This document shows, one piece after another, positions 31,882 to 41,789 of a stretch of DNA of 60,302 bases. The first letter of the stretch is position 1; every line of letters starts with the position of its first letter. The notes under the pieces were generated by a model. The model worked only from the letters and a program-made list of their open reading frames with translations, had not been told where the DNA came from and searched no databases. The position numbers were made by a program, and so were the translations under genes. Source of the DNA: DASUHT01 sp038230835 (GTDB lineage Bacteria; Actinomycetota; Thermoleophilia; Gaiellales; JAICJC01); NCBI GenBank assembly GCA_038230835.1, contig JBBRMM010000019.1, positions 1 to 60,302 on the forward strand. Reading direction: 5' to 3'.

Positions 31882-33693
31882 TCACGATCCCGATCGGCTG
31901 ACCTGCTGCACCCACTTGAGGCCCTGCAGGTAGAGCAGGCTCTTGGGCCGGCGCTCGATGGTGTTGTGCCGCATCGAGAGCAGAAACTCCTCGGGCCCGT
32001 CGAACGCCGGGATGCGGTTGAGGGCGGTCCCGATCCCGGGGAGCACGTGCGCATCCGACCCCGCCGCCTGCACGAGGTTGTATTTGACCGCGAACCGCAG
32101 CGCGTCGTCGTTGAACGAATCGAACAGCAGGCGCGAGTTGTACACCTCGAAGATGTCGATCGAGTCGAGGCACCGCCGCAACGTCGCCGGGTCGGGGATC
32201 GTGTGCATGCGGTCGAACGGGTGCGGCATGTAGACGAGTCCGCCCTGTTCCTGGATCGCGGCGATCGTGTCATCCATCGGCATTCCGCGGTCGATCCGCT
32301 CGGTGAGGAAGAGCCCGATCACCTCACCCTGGCTCGTCTTCACCTCCTCGCCCACGATCACGGTGATCGGCTTGCCCAGCTCGACCGCCTCCAGGGCGCC
32401 GGCCACCTCATTGTGGTCGGTGATCGCGACCGCACCCAGGCCGGCCGCGATGCAGTGGTCGAGCAGCGCCTCGACATCGGTCGCGCAGTCGTGCGAGTGG
32501 CGTGTGTGCATGTGCAGGTCGGCGAGGACCTGCGATCGCACGGGCGGAGGGCGGCGGGGTGCGCGTCGCCGCCCGAGCATACCCTCGTAGACCCGTTCGA
32601 GCTCGTCCACGACGGCGGGGAACGCCAGCGCGCGGGCCGCCGCCACACCCGTTTGCCCCAGCTCGCGGGTCAGCACCGGGTCGTCGATCAGGCGGGCCGT
32701 TGCCGCGGCGGCCAGCGCGGGCTGGTCGATCGCATACCCGAGCGCGGGCTGCTCGGGGCCGCCGGCCGCCGGGGGGATCGGCGCGACCACCGCGCAGCCG
32801 CATGCCCGCGCCTCCCACGCCAGGGCGGGGTGCCCGTCGGACGCGGCCACGAAGACGTCGGCGTCGCGCAGCGCGGCTGCCCGGGACGCCGTGTCCTGCG
32901 GGGCGTTGGAGGTCACGCGGCCGCGGGCCGCCGGAGGCACGTGGGGTCGCAGCGGCCGACGGGCGCGCCGCGTCCACAGCAGCGTCAGGCGCAGGCCCGG
33001 GTGCTCCGCCAGCAGCTTGATCAGCGGCCGTAGCATCGACCGTCCCTCGAGCGTCCACTCCACCACCACCCGTTGACCAGATTTCACCCCGGGATGGAAC
33101 TCCGCCGCGATACCCGCCGGCACGATCGCGTAGTCGCCGGGGTAGATCTCGGCGGCCAGTTCTGCGGCTTCGCTGTCGGTGGCGATCAGCGCGTCGATGC
33201 GTGTGGCGAAACGCTCCCGCGTACCACTGCGCACCGGATAGGCGAGCGCCCGCTCGATGTGGGAGTGGAAGGTCGCCGCCGTCAGCCCCGGGGAGTGCTT
33301 GAGCGCGGCGGTGGCGATGCCGGGCAGCAGCGGCTCGTGGGCGTGCACGATGTCGAACTCGCCCTCCCGCACCGCCAGCGCGACGTTGGCGTTGGCCGCC
33401 ACCGGCAGGCCGGTTCCGCGCCGCCGACCCCGCTGGCGCAACGGCACCGCCGGGGCGACCGCGACCATCAGGGGCTCGCCGGGCAGAGCGCGCAGCGCGT
33501 CGGTGTCCCCGGTGGACAGCGCCCGCAGCCGCCGCCGCCCGGCGCGCAACGTGCGCGTCGACGGGCTCGGTGCGAGCACCGTCACCAGATGGCCGCGAGC
33601 TGCCAGTTCGGTCGCGATCCCGCGCACATGCTCCGCCACCGGATGCGCTCCCGTGAGCGCGTACGGGCACACCAGACAGAGCTTGAGCTGCAT
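31882..33693 (-). CDS. Fusion protein: GT4 glycosyltransferase + PHP phosphoesterase
   Basis: 603 residues. Residues ~1-385 are a GT-B fold GT4 enzyme: CLVCPYALTGAHPVAEHVRG at the start, IVHAHEPLLPGIA, and a nucleotide-sugar site DVFVAASDGHPALAWEARA in which the usual EX7E is DX7E. Residues ~400-600 are a full PHP domain with all four metal motifs: DLHMHTRHSHDC, ITDHNEVAGA, MPHPFDR and GSDAH. It lies 12 bp after inositol-phosphate synthase. A PimA-like glycosyl transfer to an inositol lipid coupled to a phosphatase step is inferred from context, not shown. Confidence 0.88.
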   Translation of the reverse strand: MQLKLCLVCPYALTGAHPVAEHVRGIATELAARGHLVTVLAPSPSTRTLRAGRRRLRALSTGDTDALRALPGEPLMVAVAPAVPLRQRGRRRGTGLPVAANANVALAVREGEFDIVHAHEPLLPGIATAALKHSPGLTAATFHSHIERALAYPVRSGTRERFATRIDALIATDSEAAELAAEIYPGDYAIVPAGIAAEFHPGVKSGQRVVVEWTLEGRSMLRPLIKLLAEHPGLRLTLLWTRRARRPLRPHVPPAARGRVTSNAPQDTASRAAALRDADVFVAASDGHPALAWEARACGCAVVAPIPPAAGGPEQPALGYAIDQPALAAAATARLIDDPVLTRELGQTGVAAARALAFPAVVDELERVYEGMLGRRRAPRRPPPVRSQVLADLHMHTRHSHDCATDVEALLDHCIAAGLGAVAITDHNEVAGALEAVELGKPITVIVGEEVKTSQGEVIGLFLTERIDRGMPMDDTIAAIQEQGGLVYMPHPFDRMHTIPDPATLRRCLDSIDIFEVYNSRLLFDSFNDDALRFAVKYNLVQAAGSDAHVLPGIGTALNRIPAFDGPEEFLLSMRHNTIERRPKSLLYLQGLKWVQQVSRSGS

Positions 33694-33705
33694 CTCGGCT
33701 GCGGC

Positions 33706-34866
33706 CTAGCCGGTCTTCGCCCTCGACTTCGGCTTGGCCACTCGCTTGGCCGGCGTGCCGTAGGTGCCGATGAACTCCTCCACGCCGTCGCGGCACCGGT
33801 CGTCGGAATGCTGCACCGGCGGCGACTTCATGAAGTACGCCGACGGCCATTCCAGGGCCCCGGCCAGACCGTTGTCGAGTGCCAGCCTCGCGCAGCGCAC
33901 GGCGTCGATCACGATGCCGGCTGAGTTCGGCGAGTCGACCACCTCGAGCTTGAGCTCGATGTTCAGGGGGACGTCACCGAAGGAACGGCCCTCCATGCGG
34001 ATGTAGGCCCACTTGCGATCGTCCAGCCAGGGAACGTAGTCGCTCGGGCCGATGTGCACGTTACGGGCGCCGATGTCGTAGTCGAGCTGCGAGGTGACGG
34101 CGTTGGTCTTGGAGATCTTCTTGGACTCGAGCCGCTCGCGCTCGAGCATGTTCATGAAATCGGTGTTGCCGCCCACGTTGAGCTGATGCGTGCGCTCGAG
34201 ACGGACGCCCCGCTCCATGAACAGCCGGGCCAGCTTGCGGTGCACGATGGTGGCGCCGACCTGGGACTTGATGTCGTCGCCGATGATCGGCAGCCCTCGC
34301 TCCTCGAACCGGCGTCGCCAGTAGGGCTCACGGGCGATGAACACCGGGATGCAGTTCACGAAAGCGCAGCCGGCAGCCAGCACCTGCTCCACGTACCACT
34401 TGGTCGCCTCCTCCGACCCGACCGGCAGGTACGACACGACGACGTCGGTCTTGGTGGCTTTGAGGATGCCGACCACGTCGTCGGTTTCGCCCGGCGCCTT
34501 GGTGATCACCTTGGACAGGTACTTGCCGATCCCGTCGTGGGTCATGCCGCGGTGCACGGGCACACCCAACTTGGGCACGTCCGAGAACTTGACGGTGTTG
34601 TTCTGACCGCGGAAGATCGCCTCACCGAGGTCGCGGCCGACCTTCTCGGTGTCCACGTCGAAGGCGGCTGAGAACTCGATGTCCGAGATGTGGTAGCCGC
34701 CCAGGTCGACGTGCATCAGGCCGGGGACCGACTCGCCGGCGACGGCATCCTTGTAGTACTGCACGCCCTGGACGAACGACGAGGCACAGTTTCCGGCGCC
34801 GACGATGGCGACCCGGACCTTGCCCGAGGGGGTGCGGTGTCCGTTCTGCGAGGCCGTTTCGGCCAT
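33706..34866 (-). CDS. ino1: Inositol-3-phosphate synthase (actinobacterial/archaeal type)
   Basis: 386 residues. The NAD-binding start is VRVAIVGAGNCASSFVQGVQ. Family motifs include NCIPVFIA, the active-site IGDDIKSQVGATIVHRKLA, and LNVGGNTDFMNM, with IELKLEVVDSPNSAGIVIDA near the end. The enzyme isomerises glucose 6-phosphate to L-myo-inositol 1(3)-phosphate in the cytoplasm, the committed step to inositol lipids or mycothiol-like thiols. A strong GGAGG lies 8 nt upstream. It follows the phosphatidyltransferase by one base. Confidence 0.95.
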   Translation of the reverse strand: MAETASQNGHRTPSGKVRVAIVGAGNCASSFVQGVQYYKDAVAGESVPGLMHVDLGGYHISDIEFSAAFDVDTEKVGRDLGEAIFRGQNNTVKFSDVPKLGVPVHRGMTHDGIGKYLSKVITKAPGETDDVVGILKATKTDVVVSYLPVGSEEATKWYVEQVLAAGCAFVNCIPVFIAREPYWRRRFEERGLPIIGDDIKSQVGATIVHRKLARLFMERGVRLERTHQLNVGGNTDFMNMLERERLESKKISKTNAVTSQLDYDIGARNVHIGPSDYVPWLDDRKWAYIRMEGRSFGDVPLNIELKLEVVDSPNSAGIVIDAVRCARLALDNGLAGALEWPSAYFMKSPPVQHSDDRCRDGVEEFIGTYGTPAKRVAKPKSRAKTG

Positions 34867-34867
34867 G

Positions 34868-35488
34868 TCATACCTCCGATGGTGATGCGTTGAGCTGGTT
34901 GCGAACGTGGTTCACGCGCTGCCAGACGGTGAAGGCGGTCAGGGCGGCCAGCAGGTACACGGCGTAGGGCAGCGAGCCGCGCCCGGCGAACGGCAACGCG
35001 GCGGCGACCAGGACGATGCGCTCGGTGCGGCTCATCAGCCCCACCTCGCAGCGCAGGCCGATGGCCTCCGCCTTGGCGCGGGTGTAGCTGACCAGGAAGG
35101 AGCCGACGAGGGCCACGAAGACGCTGGCCAGGGCCCAGGTGTGGCCCTGGCGGGCGAGCACGAGCGCCACCGAGCCGAGGATCAGGCCCTCCGACATGCG
35201 GTCGGTGGTGGAATCCAGGAACCCGCCGAACGGCGTCAGTTTGCCGTGCGATCGAGCCAGTGCACCGTCGAGGATGTCCAGGATGCTGCCGGCGATGAAC
35301 GCGGCCGCCGCCCACACGAAGTGGTGGCGGTAGATCAGGGCGGCCGCGCCGGCGTTCAGTGTCAGCCCGGCGACGGTGACCTGGTTGGGTGTGAACGGCA
35401 AGGACGAGAACCGGCCCATCAACCGCAGTCCCAGACTGCGGCCACCCGTCGTGTACCCGTCCTTGAATCGGGCAAGCATCGCACTCAT
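34868..35488 (-). CDS. CDP-alcohol phosphatidyltransferase (phosphatidylinositol-phosphate synthase-like)
   Basis: 206 residues, six helices. The CDP-alcohol motif D-G-x2-A-R-x8-G-x3-D-x3-D is complete: DGALARSHGKLTPFGGFLD then STTD. ATG 35488 was chosen because a TATAGT box sits 7 nt upstream; starts at 35497 (GTG) or 35479 are possible. In actinobacteria such enzymes join inositol 1-phosphate to CDP-diacylglycerol to make phosphatidylinositol phosphate. The adjacent ino1 gene supports that substrate. Confidence 0.9.
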   Translation of the reverse strand: MSAMLARFKDGYTTGGRSLGLRLMGRFSSLPFTPNQVTVAGLTLNAGAAALIYRHHFVWAAAAFIAGSILDILDGALARSHGKLTPFGGFLDSTTDRMSEGLILGSVALVLARQGHTWALASVFVALVGSFLVSYTRAKAEAIGLRCEVGLMSRTERIVLVAAALPFAGRGSLPYAVYLLAALTAFTVWQRVNHVRNQLNASPSEV

Positions 35489-35501
35489 CGCGCTCACTAT
35501 A
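35489..35501 (-). promoter_or_regulatory. Leaderless -10 box TATAGT
   Basis: TATAGT (35501-35496, minus strand) precedes ATG 35488 by 7 nt. No convincing -35 is seen. It would add a promoter inside the inositol-lipid operon, downstream of the PAP2-like gene. Confidence 0.5.
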
Positions 35502-35541
35502 CCACGGGAGCTATTACGACGTGCATGGACGTCCGCACGGC

Positions 35542-36363
35542 CTACGCCTGCACCACGCCCGACGGGGACGAGGGTGCGAGTCGCATCCGGCGCCGGGCCG
35601 AGTCGGGCAGGGTCGGGTGCCAGCGCTCGATCAGCCACGCGACCCCCAGGGCGGCGACGGCGGTCAGTGCGCCCAGCACCGCATCCAGCCAGAAGTGGTT
35701 GGCGGTGGCGACGATCGAGAACACGATCAGCGCCGGGTAGAAGAGCCAGGTGATGCGGATCGGCGTGCGCTTGACGAGGAAGAAGCAGGTGATGGCGGTG
35801 ATCAGGGAGTAGCAGGTGTGGATGCTGGGCACCGCGGCGTACTGGTTGGTCAGGTCCTTCAGTCCACCGGTGTAGGTGCTGACCCGGCCGTATCGGTCGA
35901 GCGTGTCTGTGAAGCCGAGGTCGGTGAGCAGCCGGGGCGGCGCGGTGGGGAAGAACGTGAAGCCCAGAAGGGCGATCCCGTCGGCGGCGAAGATCGCGTT
36001 GCGGATGAAGTAGTAGTGGCGGTTCCGGCGCAGGTAGAGCCAGAACAGGAACATCGTGGTGATCGCGAAGTGGGCGTGGAAGTAGGTGAAGTCGGCGATG
36101 TCCAGCGCCCACGAGCGCTGCAGCACCCAGTGCTGGACCTGGAGCTCGGTGAAGATGCCCAGCGAGCGCTCGGTGGCCACCAGGTCGCGGGCATGGGTGA
36201 AGGCCGACTGCACGGACGCCAGCGACATGCCGCGGGTGAGCTCGTAGCCGATGTCCACCAGCGTGAACAGCGCGAGCTGGCGGAAGAAGTCCACCCAGCC
36301 CTTCGGCAGGAGCTTCGGCAGCCGCTCGCGCGGGCGCAGCGTTGGAAGGCCGAATCGACGCAT
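35542..36363 (-). CDS. PAP2-superfamily membrane protein, Aur1/Ipt1-like
   Basis: 273 residues, about six helices. The catalytic motifs are AAVPSIHTCYSL (PSxH) and TANHFWLDAVLG (HxxxD). The KxxxxxxRP motif of ordinary PAP2 phosphatases is not evident, and TFFPTAPPRLL precedes the active site, as in the Aur1/inositolphosphotransferase branch. It could dephosphorylate phosphatidylinositol phosphate or transfer a phosphoinositol group. It is the first gene of the ino1 operon. ATG 36363 is preceded at 10 nt by TACGAT. Confidence 0.85.
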   Translation of the reverse strand: MRRFGLPTLRPRERLPKLLPKGWVDFFRQLALFTLVDIGYELTRGMSLASVQSAFTHARDLVATERSLGIFTELQVQHWVLQRSWALDIADFTYFHAHFAITTMFLFWLYLRRNRHYYFIRNAIFAADGIALLGFTFFPTAPPRLLTDLGFTDTLDRYGRVSTYTGGLKDLTNQYAAVPSIHTCYSLITAITCFFLVKRTPIRITWLFYPALIVFSIVATANHFWLDAVLGALTAVAALGVAWLIERWHPTLPDSARRRMRLAPSSPSGVVQA

Positions 36364-36409
36364 GCGACTGCGGATCGTAGCGGAGGGGGCGGATCTCCGC
36401 CCCGTGGTC

Positions 36410-37420
36410 TCAGCCGCCGATGCGCGACATCTCGACCCTGGGCGCACCGGCTGTCTCGGCGCTTCGCAGCTCCGAGTAGCGATCGCCGCGACGCGACCAC
36501 AGCGCACCGATCCGATCCGCCAGCTCGGCGTCCGATGCTCCCGCCCGAACGGGTTGCCGCAGGTCGTGGCCGATGGCAGAGAACAGGCACGTGTAGAGCT
36601 TGCCGTCGGCCGAGAGCCGGGCCCTGCTGCAGTCGCTGCAGAAGGGCTGTGTGACGGAGGCGATCACCCCGATCTCGCCGCCGCCGTCGGCGTACAGGTA
36701 ACGGTTTGCCACCTCGCCGCGGTAGTTCGGCTCTGCCGGCTCGAGCGGCCAGCGTTCGGAGATGGCGGCGACCATCTCGGCAGCGCCGACGACATCGTCC
36801 AGCCGCCAGCCGTTGGTCGTCCCGACATCCATGTACTCGATCAGACGGAGGATGTGGCCCGTATGGCGGAAGTGCTCGGCCATCCCGACCAGCCCACCGT
36901 CGTTGACGCCACGCTTGACCACCATGTTGACCTTGATCGGGCCAAGGCCGGCCGCCGCGGCCGCGTCGATCCCCTCCAGCACCCGCGAGACCGGGAAGTC
37001 GACGTCGTTCATGGCCCGGAAGACGGCGTCGTCGATCGAGTCGAGGCTGACCGTGACGCGGCGAAGTCCGGCGTCGGCGAGCCCCTGCGCGCGACGGGCC
37101 AGCAGCGATCCGTTGGTGGTCAGCGCGATGTCGTCGATGCCGTCGATCCCAGCCAGCATCGAGATCAGCCGTTCCAGCTCGCGCCGCAGTAGCGGCTCTC
37201 CGCCGGTGATCCGAAGCTTGCGCACTCCGACGCCGGCGAACAGCCGCGCCAGCCGTTCGATCTCCTCGAAGCTGAGCAGCTCGGCTCGGGGCAGGAATGC
37301 GAAGTCGCGTCCGAACACCTCCTTGGGCATGCAGTACACGCAGCGGAAGTCGCAGCGGTCGGTGACCGAGATCCGCAAGTCGCGCAGCGGGCGCCCGAGG
37401 GTGTCGAGAGTCGTGCCCAT
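36410..37420 (-). CDS. moaA: GTP 3',8-cyclase (molybdenum cofactor biosynthesis protein A)
   Basis: 336 residues, normal for MoaA. The radical-SAM cluster motif is CDFRCVYC, followed by LRITGGEPLLRREL. The second [4Fe-4S] cluster ligands are FCSDCSRARL and a further Cys in KLYTCLF. The C-terminal GG pair (SRIGG) is present. It converts GTP to 3',8-cyclo-dihydro-GTP, the first molybdopterin step. No other mo gene is in the window. The start at ATG 37420 is 6 nt after TACTCT. Confidence 0.95.
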   Translation of the reverse strand: MGTTLDTLGRPLRDLRISVTDRCDFRCVYCMPKEVFGRDFAFLPRAELLSFEEIERLARLFAGVGVRKLRITGGEPLLRRELERLISMLAGIDGIDDIALTTNGSLLARRAQGLADAGLRRVTVSLDSIDDAVFRAMNDVDFPVSRVLEGIDAAAAAGLGPIKVNMVVKRGVNDGGLVGMAEHFRHTGHILRLIEYMDVGTTNGWRLDDVVGAAEMVAAISERWPLEPAEPNYRGEVANRYLYADGGGEIGVIASVTQPFCSDCSRARLSADGKLYTCLFSAIGHDLRQPVRAGASDAELADRIGALWSRRGDRYSELRSAETAGAPRVEMSRIGG

Positions 37421-37432
37421 ACCCTCAGAGTA
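37421..37432 (-). promoter_or_regulatory. Leaderless -10 box TACTCT for moaA
   Basis: TACTCT (37432-37427) is followed by 6 nt and ATG 37420. The intervening GAGGGT abuts the start codon and is too close to act as a Shine-Dalgarno. Confidence 0.5.
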
Positions 37433-37461
37433 CCGGCCCGAGTCACGCGTGTCGCACTGGC

Positions 37462-37473
37462 TACGCTTGGCGG
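37462..37473 (+). promoter_or_regulatory. Leaderless -10 box TACGCT for the endonuclease III-like gene
   Basis: TACGCT at 37462-37467 is 6 nt before ATG 37474. It faces the moaA promoter about 30 bp away; the two do not overlap. Confidence 0.5.
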
Positions 37474-38118
37474 ATGGAGATGGCGGAGATCCTCGACCGG
37501 CTGCGGGCGGCGTACGGGCCGCCGCCGGGTCACCGGCGGCTGCCGGCGCTCGACGAACTGGTGCTGACGATCCTCTCCCAGAACACCAACGACCGCAACC
37601 GTGATCGAGCCTACGCCGCCATGCGGGCGCGGTTTCCCGACTGGGACGAGGTGCGCGCGGCGGATCCGGCGGAGCTGGTCGAGGTACTGCGGCTGGGCGG
37701 GCTGGCAAACCAGAAGGCACCTCGCATCCAGGCGGTGCTGGATGCGGTGGCCGATGCCGGCCACGGGCTCGATCTGGAGTGGCTGGGGGCCCTCGATCCG
37801 GGGGCGGCGATCGCGTGGATGACGGCCCTGCCGGGGGTGGGCGTGAAGACCGCGAGCTGCGTGCTGCTGTTCAGCTTCGGCGAGCCGGTGATGCCGGTGG
37901 ACACGCACGTGCAGCGCGGGCTCGGCCGGCTCGGCCTGCTGCCCGCCGGCATCCGAGCCGAGGCGGCACACGAGCTGGCGACCGCAATGACGCCGGCCGA
38001 GCGGATGCTGGAGGCGCACCTCCTGCTGATCGAGCACGGCCGCCGCACATGCCACGCTCGCAGACCGCTGTGCGGAGCGTGTGCGCTGGTCGATGGCTGT
38101 CCCTCCGCGGCTGTGTAG
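37474..38118 (+). CDS. Endonuclease III-family DNA glycosylase (HhH-GPD, [4Fe-4S])
   Basis: 214 residues. The helix-hairpin-helix and catalytic lysine are in LPGVGVKTASCVLLFSFG, and the catalytic aspartate in MPVDTHVQRGLGRLG. The cluster ligands CHARRPLCGACALVDGC give C-x6-C-x2-C-x5-C, identical to Nth spacing. It removes oxidised or mismatched bases. The N-terminal half is less like E. coli Nth and it may be a paralogue rather than the main Nth. It ends 101 bp before dnaK. Confidence 0.9.
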   Translation: MEMAEILDRLRAAYGPPPGHRRLPALDELVLTILSQNTNDRNRDRAYAAMRARFPDWDEVRAADPAELVEVLRLGGLANQKAPRIQAVLDAVADAGHGLDLEWLGALDPGAAIAWMTALPGVGVKTASCVLLFSFGEPVMPVDTHVQRGLGRLGLLPAGIRAEAAHELATAMTPAERMLEAHLLLIEHGRRTCHARRPLCGACALVDGCPSAAV

Positions 38119-38145
38119 CCACATTGGAGCCGCGTTACCGGCGGG

Positions 38146-38174
38146 TTGAGCCCCTCTGCAAGATCTGCTATAAA
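38146..38174 (+). promoter_or_regulatory. dnaK operon promoter (sigma-70 type)
   Basis: TTGAGC (38146-38151), a 17-bp spacer and TATAAA (38169-38174) form the best consensus promoter in the window. The -35 overlaps GTTGAGC..GCAAG, a weak resemblance to one HAIR element half site (CTTGAGT). The predicted transcription start is near 38181, leaving a leader of about 40 nt with AAGGAG before ATG 38220. Confidence 0.75.
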
Positions 38175-38176
38175 GT

Positions 38177-38195
38177 GACTGAGATTTTCTGAGTC
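38177..38195. promoter_or_regulatory. Imperfect inverted repeat at the dnaK transcription start
   Basis: GACTGAGA-TTT-TCTGAGTC is an 8-bp inverted repeat with one mismatch and a 3-nt centre, immediately downstream of the -10. The position suits a repressor operator, with HspR (encoded in this operon) the obvious candidate, although it is not a canonical HAIR sequence. Confidence 0.4.
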
Positions 38196-38219
38196 GTAAC
38201 CAAGCAAGGAGCAGAATCC

Positions 38220-40124
38220 ATGGGCAAAGTGATCGGCATCGACCTCGGCACCACCAACTCGTGCATGGCGGTGATGGAGGGCGGCGAACCGACGGTGATC
38301 CCCAACGCCGAAGGCGGGCGCACCACGCCGTCGGTGGTGGCCTTCGCCAGGGACGGCCAGCGACTGGTCGGCACGCCCGCCAAGCGCCAGGCGGTGACCA
38401 ACCCCAAGAACACGGTCTTCTCGATCAAGCGCTTCATGGGCCGGAAGGCCTCCGAGGTGTCCGAGGAGCAGAAGATCGTCCCCTACGAGGTCGTCTCCGG
38501 CCCCAACGGCGACGCTCGCGTCCAGGCCGACGGCAAGGTCTTCCCGCCGCCGGAGATCTCGGCCATGATCCTCCAGAAGCTGAAGGCGGACGCCGAGTCC
38601 TACCTGGGCGAGACGGTGTTCGAGGCCGTGATCACGGTCCCGGCGTACTTCAACGACGCCCAGCGCAACGCCACCAAGGACGCCGGCAAGATCGCCGGAC
38701 TGGACGTGCTGCGGATCATCAACGAGCCGACCGCGGCGTCGCTCGCCTATGGGCTCGACAAGGAGGGCGACCAGACCATCCTCGTCTTCGACCTGGGCGG
38801 CGGCACCTTCGACGTGTCGGTGCTCGAGTTGGGTGAGGGCGTGTTCGAGGTGAAGGCCACCTCGGGTGACAACCACCTCGGCGGCGACAACTTCGACAAG
38901 GCGATCGTCGACTGGCTGGCGGCCGAGTTCAAGCGCGACCAGGGGATCGACCTGACCAACGACCCGATGGCGCTGCAGCGGTTGTACGAAGCCGCCGAGA
39001 AGGCCAAGATCGAGCTTTCCACGACGCAGTCGACCAACATCAACCTGCCCTTCGTCACGGCCGATGCCGAGGGTCCCAAGCACCTCGACACGACGCTCTC
39101 GCGGGCCAAGCTGACCGAGCTCACACACGACTTGATCGAACGCACCGTCGGTCCCACCAAGCAGGCGCTGTCCGACGCGGGCCTGTCTGCCTCGCAGGTC
39201 GACCAGGTGATCCTGGTCGGAGGCATGACGCGGATGCCGGCCGTGCAGGAGAAGGTGAAGGAACAGATCGGCAAGGAGCCCCACCGCGGCGTCAACCCCG
39301 ACGAGGTGGTTGCGATCGGCGCCGCCATCCAGGCCGGAGTGCTCAAGGGCGAGGTCAAGGACGTGCTGCTGCTGGACGTCACCCCGCTGTCGCTTGGCAT
39401 CGAGACCAAGGGCGGAGTGTTCACGAAACTGATCGAGCGCAACACCACCATCCCCACCCGCAAGTCGGAGATCTTCTCGACCGCCGAGGACGGCCAGGGC
39501 TCGGTCGAGATCCACGTCCTACAGGGCGAGCGGGAGATGGCCGCCTACAACAAGACGCTGGGAAAGTTCCAGCTGGTCGGCATCCCGCCGGCGCCCCGTG
39601 GGGTGCCCCAGATCGAGGTCGCGTTCGACATCGATGCCAACGGCATCATGCACGTGTCGGCCAAGGACATGGGCTCGGGCAACGAGCAGAAGATCCAGAT
39701 CCAGGGCGGTTCCGGCCTCTCGGACTCCGAGGTCGACCAGATGGTGCGCGACGCCGAGTCGCATGCTGAGGACGACCGCACGTTGAAGGAGTTGGCCGAG
39801 GCGCGCAACACCGCCGAGCAGGTCACCTACGCGACCGAGAAGTCGCTCAAGGAGCACCAGGACAAGCTGGACGACGACACCAGGTCGGACATCCAGGGCA
39901 AGATCGACGCGCTCAAGACGGCGCTCGAGACCGACGACGCGTCGGACATCCGCTCCAAGCTCGAGGAGCTGCGTGAGGCCTCGTTCAAGCTCGGCGAGTT
40001 GGTCTACCAGCAGGCGCAGGCGCAGGCGGCCGGCTCGACGGAGGGCGCCGCTAACGGCGCCGCGGCCGATGACGAGGAGATCGTGGACGCCGAGGTCGTG
40101 GACGAGGCTGGGGACCGGGCGTGA
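38220..40124 (+). CDS. dnaK: Chaperone DnaK (Hsp70)
   Basis: 634 residues, full length. The ATPase domain opens GIDLGTTNSCMAVMEGG and contains VFDLGGGTFDVSVLELG and ILVGGMTRMPAVQEKVKE. The linker DVLLLDVTPLSLGIETKGG leads to the substrate-binding domain and lid. The C-terminus is an acidic DDEEIVDAEVVDEAGD tail. It binds exposed hydrophobic peptides in an ATP cycle driven by DnaJ and GrpE. AAGGAG precedes the ATG. The stop overlaps grpE. Confidence 0.98.
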   Translation: MGKVIGIDLGTTNSCMAVMEGGEPTVIPNAEGGRTTPSVVAFARDGQRLVGTPAKRQAVTNPKNTVFSIKRFMGRKASEVSEEQKIVPYEVVSGPNGDARVQADGKVFPPPEISAMILQKLKADAESYLGETVFEAVITVPAYFNDAQRNATKDAGKIAGLDVLRIINEPTAASLAYGLDKEGDQTILVFDLGGGTFDVSVLELGEGVFEVKATSGDNHLGGDNFDKAIVDWLAAEFKRDQGIDLTNDPMALQRLYEAAEKAKIELSTTQSTNINLPFVTADAEGPKHLDTTLSRAKLTELTHDLIERTVGPTKQALSDAGLSASQVDQVILVGGMTRMPAVQEKVKEQIGKEPHRGVNPDEVVAIGAAIQAGVLKGEVKDVLLLDVTPLSLGIETKGGVFTKLIERNTTIPTRKSEIFSTAEDGQGSVEIHVLQGEREMAAYNKTLGKFQLVGIPPAPRGVPQIEVAFDIDANGIMHVSAKDMGSGNEQKIQIQGGSGLSDSEVDQMVRDAESHAEDDRTLKELAEARNTAEQVTYATEKSLKEHQDKLDDDTRSDIQGKIDALKTALETDDASDIRSKLEELREASFKLGELVYQQAQAQAAGSTEGAANGAAADDEEIVDAEVVDEAGDRA

Positions 40125-40669
40125 GCCAGCACGACCCGGCCGAGGAAACCGAGGTCGCGGCGGGGGCAGACCCCGCCGCGACGATCGAGGCAGACCTCGA
40201 CGAGGCCCGCCGGCAGGCCGAGGAGTACCTGAACGACCTGCGCCGCGTGGCGGCCGACTTCGACAACTTCCGAAAGCGGGTCGCCCGCGACTCCGAGATG
40301 CAGGCCAAACGGGCGAGCGAGGGCCTGGTGGGTGAGCTGCTGCCGGTGTTGGACAACCTCGAGCGGGCGCTGGAGGCGTCCGAGCACCACGAGGAGGCGA
40401 AGGTGGCCGAGGGTGTCAAGATGGTCGCCCAGCAGTTGGCCGACCTGCTGCGCCGGCGCGGGCTCGAGCCCCTCGACGCCGAGCCCGGGGAGGTGTTCGA
40501 CCCGCACGTCCACGAGGGGCTTTCGAACCAGCCCTCCGAGTACCCCGACGGCAGCATCGCGGCCGTCTGGCAGCGCGGCTACCGGTTGGGCGACAAGGTC
40601 GTGCGGGCGGCCAAGGTGGTCGTCTCGAGCGGCCCTGGCGACGCGGCGTCGCCCGGAACGGAGCAGTAG
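40121..40669 (+). CDS. grpE: Nucleotide exchange factor GrpE
   Basis: 182 residues from GTG 40121, overlapping the dnaK stop (GTGA). An acidic N-terminus precedes a long helix, with the conserved VAADFDNFRKRVARD and, in the beta domain, the HEGLSNQPSEYPDGSIAAVWQRGY region. It is a homodimer that releases ADP from DnaK and acts as a thermosensor. Confidence 0.96.
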   Translation: MSQHDPAEETEVAAGADPAATIEADLDEARRQAEEYLNDLRRVAADFDNFRKRVARDSEMQAKRASEGLVGELLPVLDNLERALEASEHHEEAKVAEGVKMVAQQLADLLRRRGLEPLDAEPGEVFDPHVHEGLSNQPSEYPDGSIAAVWQRGYRLGDKVVRAAKVVVSSGPGDAASPGTEQ

Positions 40670-40673
40670 ACCG

Positions 40674-41785
<1,112 letters not shown>

Positions 41786-41789
<4 letters not shown>

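Noticed and set aside
35489..36112. Possible longer phosphatidyltransferase running back through the PAP2-like gene
   Set aside because: The extra N-terminus is an out-of-frame shadow of the PAP2 motifs; the CDP-alcohol fold starts at 35488.
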